Shown here: one piece after another, positions 1 through 5,273 of the stretch
How positions within the stretch are numbered: position 1 is the stretch's first letter
How the letters are laid out: the number at the start of each line of letters is the position of its first letter
NCBI GenBank assembly: GCA_937920335.1
Contig: CALGUT010000517.1
Coordinates: 1 to 7,235 of the forward strand
Origin: an uncultured Opitutales bacterium
GTDB lineage: Bacteria; Verrucomicrobiota; Verrucomicrobiia; Opitutales; UBA2995
Direction of reading: 5' to 3'
Length of the DNA stretch: 7,235 nt
The notes under the pieces: model-generated
The model's database searches: none
Told to the model about the DNA's origin: nothing
Seen by the model: only the letters and a program-made list of their open reading frames with translations
Translations under genes and position numbers: made by a program

Positions 1-72
1 CCCGAGACTGAATCCTGTAGTCACAACCTGAATACCCGTTGGAATAGGTGTTTCGCCGTCCAGAGTAGTCAT
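1..72 (-). CDS. Partial 5' end of next gene in the leftward operon, product unknown
   Basis: An ATG at 72-70 on the minus strand opens a reading frame that stays open for 24 codons to the window edge. It begins MTTLDGETPIPTG and continues with a mildly hydrophobic stretch (IQVVTTGFSLG). It lies 15 nt after the stop of the ABC ATPase and in the same frame as it, as expected for another cistron of the same operon. No clear Shine-Dalgarno sequence precedes the ATG, and there is no obvious signal peptide in the visible part. Twenty-four codons are too few to identify a family, and an open frame this short can occur by chance. The position argues for a gene working with the ABC transporter or the isoprenoid enzymes upstream, but this is inference only. 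Confidence 0.4.
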   Translation of the reverse strand, partial: MTTLDGETPIPTGIQVVTTGFSLG

Positions 73-87
73 CCGATAGGTTGTAGA

Positions 88-780
88 TTAGATCTCAAAG
101 GATTGGCCATTTCGAATTTGAAAGATACGATCGCAGGCATCAGCGAAACGGCGTTCGTGGGTGGCCATGACTATTGTTACATTTTCACGGCGGGCGAGTT
201 GTTTGAGGATCTCAAACACGAGCTCACCGTTTTTTTCATCGAGTGAGCCGGTCGGTTCGTCCGCCAAAATGATTTTTGGGCGATGCATAAGGGCTCTGCA
301 TAAGGCAACTCGTTGGCGTTCACCGCCGGATAACTCCTGGATGCGGCGATCTTGTCGGTGGTCGATCCCTAGCTCTTTAGCTAGAACTTGAAAGCGTTCA
401 ATACACTCCGACTTGGGAGTCCCGGTGGCGACTCCCGTAACCAGGCAATTTTCTTTAAGGGTTAAGTCAGGTATGAGGTTATGCAACTGGAAGACGAATC
501 CGACTTTTTGCCGTCTGAGGGCTAGTCGATCAGATTCGGCGGTTGGATCAAGCCCTGCGACATCGATGGTCCCCGAATCTGGAGTATCAAGTCCTCCCAT
601 GAGGTGAAGTAGGGTGGTCTTTCCAGAACCAGAAGAACCCCAAAGGGCTGCAATGTCACCTTCCTTTATGGTTAGTGTAACGTTTTTGAGTACTGGGATC
701 GCGCCATTGTCGAAGCCTTTATGGATGTTCTTAACCTTGATAATGGTTGGAGCGTTTCGGTTTTCGAATTCTCTACTCAT
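88..780 (-). CDS. LolD/MacB-type ABC transporter ATP-binding protein
   Basis: This 230-residue cytoplasmic ATPase would power the FtsX-type permease encoded just upstream. All ABC motifs are present: Walker A GSSGSGKT (48-55), Q-loop FQLHNLIPDLT with Q98, signature LSGGERQRVA (150-159), Walker B IILADEPTGSLD with D174 and E175, and the switch histidine H208 in MATHER. Length and motif wording fit the LolD/MacB/FtsE group (lipoprotein, peptide or lipid extrusion from the inner membrane) rather than importers. The start at 780 is chosen because a good Shine-Dalgarno GGAGG sits 9 nt upstream and because the ATG overlaps the permease stop by 8 nt, a classic coupled arrangement. The frame stays open to 894, but that extension overlaps the permease gene and lacks family similarity. 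The real substrate cannot be read from the ATPase; the isoprenoid neighbours suggest a lipid. Confidence 0.95.
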   Translation of the reverse strand: MSREFENRNAPTIIKVKNIHKGFDNGAIPVLKNVTLTIKEGDIAALWGSSGSGKTTLLHLMGGLDTPDSGTIDVAGLDPTAESDRLALRRQKVGFVFQLHNLIPDLTLKENCLVTGVATGTPKSECIERFQVLAKELGIDHRQDRRIQELSGGERQRVALCRALMHRPKIILADEPTGSLDEKNGELVFEILKQLARRENVTIVMATHERRFADACDRIFQIRNGQSFEI

Positions 781-1885
781 AGCGCAACGCCTCCGCAGGT
801 TGAATTCGGGTGGCTCTCCATGCAGGATAGAAAGAACCCACGGCGCTGGTAAAAAATGCGACCAAGGCAACACCGGCCAGTATCGCTGCATCAAATACAG
901 GTTGAATATAACCGTTTAGCTGCGGAATACCAGACATGAGCCGCAGGGCGATGAAGCCAAACACAAAGCCGGCCAAGGTTCCGAAAATCGCCAGGATGAA
1001 AGATTCCCCCAAGATCATCGTCCCGACCTGTCGCTTGGAAAACCCACAGACTCGCAATACGGCGATTTCACGGATTCGGCTGAAGACGGACATCAGCATG
1101 GTATTGGCGACGCCCATACCTCCCAAAAGGAACGCGCACACGCCGACAGACCATGCGGTTGCCGATAAAATTTTGAATTGGCTATAGCTTTGACTGAATT
1201 CTTCGTTCTCGAGGGCAATTAGATCCGGGTAGTCTGCTTCTACGCGTTTTTTGAAAGCTTCGCCCAATTCTGTATCTGTCAGTTTTACCGCGACTATGGA
1301 GCTGTAACCTTCCTTGCTGAAAAACTCTTGCGCGAGTTTAAGGGGCATAAAAACACCACCATTTTCAAACCCGTTTTCAAGTTTCAAGATTCCACCGATA
1401 ATAAATACGTCATTTCCCACGGGAACTTCTTCTCCCAACTCGACTTCAGCGAACTCTGCGGCACGGGACCCGAGGTAGATAGTCTGTGGCTCTGTCCCGA
1501 ATAATGCTCGGTCACCGGCAATCCACTCGGCATCATCAAGTCGTGGGTCGTCGTTGGTGATGCCGAAACAGGTTATGACGGGTGTATCTTCTGTGGATAC
1601 GAGCCCGAAGAGAATTGGATTCGCAGCCTCTACCATTTCTAGCTTTCGTATTTCCTCAACTGCCTCTTCTGGTACGCTGCTAAAAAATAGATCTGATACG
1701 TTCCGTTCAAAAACGAGGTAATGGCTATCATTGGATAAGATTCGCTCAAACATGTTGATCGCGCCCAGAACGATACTGAGAACGGTGAGCATGGCGGCTA
1801 CTCCGAATGCGATGCCCGCTGATCCGATAATGGCTCGAATACGGTGGCGGGTTAGGTTGATGAATATTAGCCTGAGAAAACTCAT
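773..1885 (-). CDS. FtsX/MacB-type ABC transporter permease
   Basis: This 370-residue inner-membrane permease pairs with the ATPase that follows. The topology is the four-helix MacB/LolE/FtsX type. A first membrane helix (about 17-44) is followed by a long periplasmic domain (about 45-240, MacB_PCD-like), then three C-terminal helices (about 244-268, 288-316, 331-353). Family landmarks are visible: SRIREIAVLRVCGFSKRQ at 269-286, the cytoplasmic coupling region, and YPAWRATRIQPAEALRYE at the C-terminus. The ATG lies only 5 nt after the stop of the polyprenyl synthase gene and lacks a clear Shine-Dalgarno sequence, so translation is probably coupled to the upstream gene. The 3' end overlaps the ATPase start by 8 nt. 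No periplasmic adaptor (MacA-like) gene is visible, which fits LolCDE-like or stand-alone lipid or peptide exporters better than a tripartite efflux pump. Confidence 0.93.
   Translation of the reverse strand: MSFLRLIFINLTRHRIRAIIGSAGIAFGVAAMLTVLSIVLGAINMFERILSNDSHYLVFERNVSDLFFSSVPEEAVEEIRKLEMVEAANPILFGLVSTEDTPVITCFGITNDDPRLDDAEWIAGDRALFGTEPQTIYLGSRAAEFAEVELGEEVPVGNDVFIIGGILKLENGFENGGVFMPLKLAQEFFSKEGYSSIVAVKLTDTELGEAFKKRVEADYPDLIALENEEFSQSYSQFKILSATAWSVGVCAFLLGGMGVANTMLMSVFSRIREIAVLRVCGFSKRQVGTMILGESFILAIFGTLAGFVFGFIALRLMSGIPQLNGYIQPVFDAAILAGVALVAFFTSAVGSFYPAWRATRIQPAEALRYE
790..794 (-). promoter_or_regulatory. Shine-Dalgarno of the ABC ATPase gene
   Basis: GGAGG on the minus strand lies 9 nt before the ATG at 780, inside the end of the permease gene. 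It is the only strong Shine-Dalgarno sequence found in this operon, and it decides the ATPase start in favour of 780 over upstream in-frame codons. Confidence 0.75.
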
Positions 1886-1890
1886 CAGAA

Positions 1891-2793
1891 TTAGGCGGCC
1901 GCAAATGCTTTTAGGAGCGGCGCCACTTTTTCACCCAATTGGACCTGGAAAGCTGCGAGTGTTGAGTAAACGGGACTATGAGATTTTTCGAGTGCATGAA
2001 TCCTTTGTTGGGATCTATACATTAATTCGGATAGGAGCTCTACGGCTGCGGTCTCGCCAATGGCAAGAGCCATGTTAGGTCTTCCTAACTCTGCATCTTG
2101 ATGCGGTGTCTTTCCGGAGGCATCTTCACTGTAATAGATGTCTTTGAGGTCATCGGCTACCTGGTAGGCCAATCCCCAGTCATTAGACAGGTTAAACAGC
2201 TGGAGCTTTTCATATCGGCTGGCTTCACAGAGTATAGCTGGGAGCATTAGGCAAAGTCTTAAGAGCGAGCCGGTTTTCTTTTCTGCGATTTCGGTAACAA
2301 GACTTCCGTCGTTGTAAGTAAAGTAGTAGTGGATGTCTTTTGACTGACCATCGAGGATACCTGTGAATCCGAGGCACTCACGAGTCAGATTCGCGGCCTC
2401 TTCCTGAATGGCTCCACCGCTTTCGGCAAATAGTTGCCACAGGTGAAAGTAAGCTTGGTTGATGAGTCCCAGCGAAGAGAGTATCGTTGTATTCTCGCCA
2501 AAGAGGCGGTGGGTGCAGGTTGCGGACCGTCTGACGTCTGCGTTATCCATGCAGGGGAGGTCATCCAGCATGAGGGATGCTAGGTGAAAGAGTTCTATGC
2601 CGGCGCCCAACTTTTCGGCGTTGATTCTGGAAAGTCCCAGGCCATAACCGACGCCGCTCGCTAGCTTTGCCCGTGAAAGGCTGCCTTCAGTACTCAGTGC
2701 ATGAAGGGTGGCAGATCGAAGTGATGATTCAATCGATCCGGAAAGGGGGGTAAGTCTTTGTAGGGTATCTTTCTCTATACAGGATGTGGGCAT
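1891..2793 (-). CDS. CrtE/IspA-type polyprenyl diphosphate synthase (probably C20)
   Basis: This 300-residue trans-prenyltransferase would condense IPP with allylic diphosphates. The first Asp-rich motif is DDLPCMD (77-83) followed by R88 R89, the second is DDLKD (214-218), and the conserved GQ (149-150) and KKTG (172-175) are present. The run HLASLMLDDLPCMDN closely resembles bacterial CrtE geranylgeranyl diphosphate synthases. The residue five before the first Asp is a small A72, not the aromatic usual in farnesyl synthases, so a C20 or longer product is likely (family knowledge applied by eye). Oddities: the N-terminal IPP-binding GGKRxRP motif is replaced by EGSLSRAKL at 36-44, keeping only R41, and the usual RRG after the first motif is RRS. 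The gene sits between idi, which supplies DMAPP, and the ABC permease. There is no clear Shine-Dalgarno sequence before the ATG. The 72-nt gap upstream contains only a short TG run and a CGAATTCG palindrome, with no convincing promoter. Confidence 0.9.
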   Translation of the reverse strand: MPTSCIEKDTLQRLTPLSGSIESSLRSATLHALSTEGSLSRAKLASGVGYGLGLSRINAEKLGAGIELFHLASLMLDDLPCMDNADVRRSATCTHRLFGENTTILSSLGLINQAYFHLWQLFAESGGAIQEEAANLTRECLGFTGILDGQSKDIHYYFTYNDGSLVTEIAEKKTGSLLRLCLMLPAILCEASRYEKLQLFNLSNDWGLAYQVADDLKDIYYSEDASGKTPHQDAELGRPNMALAIGETAAVELLSELMYRSQQRIHALEKSHSPVYSTLAAFQVQLGEKVAPLLKAFAAA

Positions 2794-2865
2794 AATTAAG
2801 TGTGTGTGTTATTCGAATTCGTTAAGTATTGGCGTGGTGAATACCGTTTGGATAAATGTTTCGGT

Positions 2866-3453
2866 TTAAGCGGGTTTTCGAAGGAGTTGACTGATCAGAG
2901 ATGTCGCTTTTAGAAGTCGTCCCTCCATGAGTGACCAGGGAGAGAATAGCTCAAATGGTGTGTTCGTGGCTTGGTCACAGGCTTTGAAAAAGGCTCGGGA
3001 AGATACCCATGTGATCGCTTCGACTTCCTCTTTATTGAAAACGATCTCCTGGTCTGAGTCGCAAAACCCAACATAGACGGGGCAAATCTCGTTTTCCATG
3101 ATTCCGTCATGGACGGCTTAATAACGGAAGTTGGGAAGGACAAGCGTTAGCTCAATGTCCTTGATCCCCAATTCCTGTTCCAGGCGCCGATTCGCTGCGT
3201 CTAGCTGTAATTCCCCGGGAAGGGGGTGACCGCAGCAAGCATTTGACCAGATACCCGGCCAGGTTTTTTTGGAACAGGCGCGCTGTTGGGTGAGCATGGA
3301 GCCCTTGCTATCAAACAAAAATATAGAGAATGCACTGTGGAGAGGGGTATCCATCGTATGGACACGGGATTTTTCCATAGTCCCACAAGGATTACCGGAT
3401 GTATCCAAGAGTATTACTTGTTCACTCATATTAACGGTCGGAGAGTTAATCAT
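2866..3453 (-). pseudogene. idi: Type I isopentenyl-diphosphate delta-isomerase interrupted by one in-frame TAA
   Basis: Idi is a Nudix-fold enzyme interconverting IPP and DMAPP. The frame is complete from 3453 to 2866 except for a TAA at codon 112 (3120-3118), with no frameshift. The first half matches E. coli Idi closely: QVILLDTSGNP, H32 and H39, the catalytic-cysteine motif NACCGHP (C74, H76), and the Nudix segment RRLEQELG with E94. The second half resumes in the same frame with the metal-binding MENEICPVY (E120, E122) and the conserved FSPW near the C-terminus. All these residues correspond to the E. coli catalytic set. The stop replaces the basic residue after FRY, and the same loop is one residue shorter than in E. 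coli. The ATG at 3453 lies 3 nt after the yceI stop; homology favours the second ATG at 3429 (MSEQVILLD). An ATG at 3099, 18 nt after the stop, could allow re-initiation. A fresh nonsense mutation, a sequencing error or readthrough are all possible. Confidence 0.85.
3118..3120 (-). other. In-frame ochre codon inside idi
   Basis: On the minus strand the reading is ...CCC AAC TTC CGT TAT TAA GCC GTC. TAA follows FRY exactly where Idi homologues have Arg or Lys. A single base change from AAA would create it. There is no homopolymer run at the site, so a typical indel error is not the simplest explanation. Confidence 0.9.
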
Positions 3454-3456
3454 TAA

Positions 3457-4008
3457 CTACGACTCTTGTAGGGTGCCTTCCAGGTGGAAACGCACGTTCA
3501 ATTCAGGCTTAACCTTAAAAATGAATAGGCGGATAATCTCCAGCCCCCAGTCTTCGTAACTGAAGTCTGCGCTGCCATCGATGGTTACGGTATCTCCGCT
3601 TTTTGAGACAGTAAACGGCACATTTACGGATTTAGAGACTCCATGCATGTACAGCGAGCCGGTAGCCACATTATGACCGTCGACCATTGAGACGTTACTC
3701 ATTTCGAAAACGATTTCAGGGAATTTGTCACTTTCGATCCAGCTGTTCATTTTCTTGTCACGTTTCTCATGTTCGGAGTCGAGGTCCTTCAATTGGAACG
3801 CGAATCGGGCGCTGGAAACGGCTAAGGTATCGGGGTCGATTTGAATGTCGCTCTCGTATTTTCGAACAAAGCTAGTTACGGTATGGGGTGGCGACGCTTT
3901 TGAATCGACGAGGATTTCAGAGCTGGCGGGGTTTACATTTAAGTTTCCAGCCTGAAGGGCAGTTGAGAAAAGAACACTGGCTAGGATTGCGCAAAAGAAT
4001 GATTTCAT
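3457..4008 (-). CDS. yceI: YceI-family periplasmic isoprenoid-binding protein
   Basis: This 183-residue secreted protein has a signal peptide of about 20 residues (MKSFFCAILASVLFSTALQA, cleavage before GN) and a single YceI lipocalin-like beta-barrel domain. Family marks are PPHTVTSFVRK near 40-50, RDKKMNSWIESDKFPEIVF at 83-101, GSLYMHGVSKSVNVPF at 117-132 and a C-terminal strand-rich end. YceI proteins bind amphiphilic ligands such as polyisoprenoid quinones in the periplasm (family knowledge). Being first in an operon with idi and a prenyl diphosphate synthase supports an isoprenoid ligand here. Its stop is 3 nt before the first idi ATG. The 5' side faces the 11-bp phased repeat array in the divergent intergenic region, so its expression is probably controlled there. 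Only a GAGGA 13 nt or more upstream resembles a Shine-Dalgarno sequence, which is too distant to be convincing. Confidence 0.93.
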   Translation of the reverse strand: MKSFFCAILASVLFSTALQAGNLNVNPASSEILVDSKASPPHTVTSFVRKYESDIQIDPDTLAVSSARFAFQLKDLDSEHEKRDKKMNSWIESDKFPEIVFEMSNVSMVDGHNVATGSLYMHGVSKSVNVPFTVSKSGDTVTIDGSADFSYEDWGLEIIRLFIFKVKPELNVRFHLEGTLQES

Positions 4009-4032
4009 TAATAACGAGTCTATCCTCGACGC

Positions 4033-4092
4033 ATGAACGTTCTATGAACTAGAAATGAAAATAAATTCATGATTCGTTCATCTTGAATTCAC
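4033..4092. promoter_or_regulatory. Six-unit, 11-bp phased symmetrical operator-like array
   Basis: On the plus strand ATGAA occurs at 4033, 4044 and 4055 and TTCAT at 4066 and 4077, followed by TTCAC at 4088. Every step is exactly 11 bp. The three left units are mirror images of the three right units about 4062.5, within about 1 bp of the midpoint of the 106-bp gap between the two divergent start codons. Only 24 and 22 nt separate the array from the yceI and plus-strand ATGs, so both promoters must overlap it. No good sigma-70 -35/-10 pair was found in either direction; TATAGA at 4101-4106 is a weak -10 candidate that would give an almost leaderless rightward transcript. Spacing of one helical turn is used by MerR-type CarH and by OmpR/PhoB-type regulators. 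Which, if either, binds here is unknown. Confidence 0.65.
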
Positions 4093-4114
4093 TTAAGGCC
4101 TATAGATTGTAGTT

Positions 4115-4615
4115 ATGATTAAGTCGCTCCTTTCAAAATCATTAGTTTTATTTACCGCAACGTGCCTTTGCTCGCTCTTGTCGGCTGAGGATGAAGACGT
4201 TGTTCTTCTAAAGCCGGGGGACCCATTACCGTCCTTTGAAGCCAAAGATCAGCATGAGCAGGACTTCCCGATGGCCGAAGACACTGAATATCTATTCGTG
4301 ACCTTCGATATGGGGACCGGAAAACGGGCGAATAAATATTTTGCGGATAAAGGCGCTGATTGGTTGCCTGAGAATAACGCGGTATTTCTTTCGAATATTT
4401 ACGGTATGCCGGGTATTGGACGAGCGTTTGCCCTGCCCAAAATGAGGAAATACCCACATCGTATTATGCTAGCTGATGAGGAAGGTCTTTTGGACAGTTA
4501 TCCTACCGAAAAAAGTATGGTAACCGTTTTCAAGCTGGATGCTGGTAAAACTATTTCTGAAATCGCTTTTTGGGATCCTCGCAAAGGTGGGCCACCATTG
4601 GTTGACGAAAAATAG
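4115..4615 (+). CDS. Secreted cysteine-free thioredoxin-like protein
   Basis: This 166-residue protein has a signal peptide (residues 1-24, MIKSLLSK then a hydrophobic core, cleavage likely after LLSA). The mature part has a redoxin-like start (LKPGDPLPSFEAKDQ, 32-46), a strand LFVTFDM (60-66) where thioredoxins place their active site, then KMRKYPHRIMLADEEG (109-124) resembling the cis-Pro and strand region, and a C-terminal strand pair (MVTVFKLDAGKTISEIAFWD). The mature protein has no cysteine; the only two (C17, C19) lie in the signal peptide, so a thiol redox role is unlikely. I recall similar periplasmic proteins in other bacteria annotated as uncharacterised, so the fold assignment is by eye. 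It is transcribed divergently from the yceI-idi operon and shares the phased repeat array with it, which suggests a related role. Binding or chaperone functions are possible, none shown. Confidence 0.8.
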   Translation: MIKSLLSKSLVLFTATCLCSLLSAEDEDVVLLKPGDPLPSFEAKDQHEQDFPMAEDTEYLFVTFDMGTGKRANKYFADKGADWLPENNAVFLSNIYGMPGIGRAFALPKMRKYPHRIMLADEEGLLDSYPTEKSMVTVFKLDAGKTISEIAFWDPRKGGPPLVDEK

Positions 4616-4625
4616 GTATCTGGTG

Positions 4626-4647
4626 GGCAGCGAATAATTCTTCTGCC
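4626..4647. terminator. Possible weak bidirectional terminator hairpin between convergent genes
   Basis: GGCAG (4626-4630) can pair with CTGCC (4643-4647), with an inner GAA/TTC pairing around a TAA loop and a small internal bulge. It lies in the 51-nt gap between two convergent genes, where a terminator is expected. There is no T-run on either side, so intrinsic termination is doubtful. Confidence 0.25.
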
Positions 4648-4666
4648 GGTGGCGGTGGATCGTTGG

Positions 4667-5200
4667 CTACACTACTTGATACCTTACGGTCACGACGCCG
4701 TTTTTATAGGAGTTGCTTTCGGCGAGTTTCAGGTTCGGTTCCGTGTTTGTCTGACCAAATATGGAAATACCTTCACCCAACAAGATGGGGATGATGGCCA
4801 CGTCGATTTCATCGATTAGGCCTGCGTCTTGAAACGAGGCGGCCAGTTTTCGACCACCCATTAGCCAAACGCGGCCCAAGCCTCGGCTATCAAGCTCAGC
4901 ACACATGTTCTCAGGAGATTCTGTTGTGAGTTGGATACACGGATCGAGGAGTTTCAAATCCCGACTCGTGAATACCCAGGTAGGCGTGTCGGGTGACATC
5001 CATTGTCCATAGCTAAGGGTGAAGTCATAGGTTTTTCCTCCGAGGAGGATGGCGTCGAAAGAGGTCATGAGCGTTGTGAAATCCGCCATGGCTTCTGGAT
5101 CATTCATACCTTCAAAATTATTGAGCCAATCGACTCCGTGATCTTTGTCGGCGATAAAGCCGTCCAGACTAGTGGCAACGTGATAGATGATGTGGGGCAT
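4667..5200 (-). CDS. RibD C-terminal / dihydrofolate reductase-like protein
   Basis: This 177-residue cytoplasmic protein has the dihydrofolate reductase-like fold of the RibD C-terminal family, whose members are usually NAD(P)H-binding reductases of unknown substrate (YyaP/YwjB group). Visible marks are YHVATSLDGFIAD at 6-18, DAILLGGKTYDF at 49-60, VWLMGGRKLAASFQDAGLIDEID at 111-133 (the glycine-rich nucleotide-binding region) and PILLGEGISIFG at 138-149. The ATG at 5200 gives the usual N-terminus and length; the frame extends to a TTG at 5239, but those 13 extra residues (with two Cys) do not resemble the family. No clear Shine-Dalgarno sequence precedes it. It stands alone, convergent with the thioredoxin-like gene and divergent from the sulfatase, so its context says little about its substrate. 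Confidence 0.88.
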   Translation of the reverse strand: MPHIIYHVATSLDGFIADKDHGVDWLNNFEGMNDPEAMADFTTLMTSFDAILLGGKTYDFTLSYGQWMSPDTPTWVFTSRDLKLLDPCIQLTTESPENMCAELDSRGLGRVWLMGGRKLAASFQDAGLIDEIDVAIIPILLGEGISIFGQTNTEPNLKLAESNSYKNGVVTVRYQVV

Positions 5201-5273
5201 GCTTAAGGTAAAATCCGTAGAACATGTTTCACAAGCCAATTAGTTCTCGCCGATTGATGGTCGGGGCATTTGA

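Noticed and set aside
781..894. N-terminal extension of the ABC ATPase frame by 38 codons
   Set aside because: It overlaps the permease C-terminus, has no family similarity, and the GGAGG plus ATG at 780 gives the normal LolD-type start.
2801..2821. TG run and CGAATTCG palindrome between idi and the synthase
   Set aside because: Too short and simple to distinguish from chance; no matching promoter or hairpin was found nearby.
2866..3099. C-terminal half of Idi as an independent gene
   Set aside because: It is the same frame as the N-terminal half and continues the Idi domain exactly, so it is the second part of one interrupted gene. Re-initiation remains possible.
3118..3120. TAA reassigned as a sense codon in this organism
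   Set aside because: TAA is used as the terminal stop of the ATPase, synthase and sulfatase genes in this same window, so a general code change is not supported.
4033..4092. CRISPR or tandem-repeat array
   Set aside because: Units are only 11 bp with about 5 conserved bases, invert halfway, and sit between divergent promoters; this is operator-like, not CRISPR.
5221..5228. AACATGTT palindrome between the RibD-C-like gene and the sulfatase
   Set aside because: A single 8-bp palindrome without a second copy or clear promoter context is not enough for an operator call.
5201..5239. TTG start extending the RibD-C-like protein by 13 residues
   Set aside because: The added residues do not resemble the family N-terminus, and the ATG at 5200 gives the expected SLDGFIA position.
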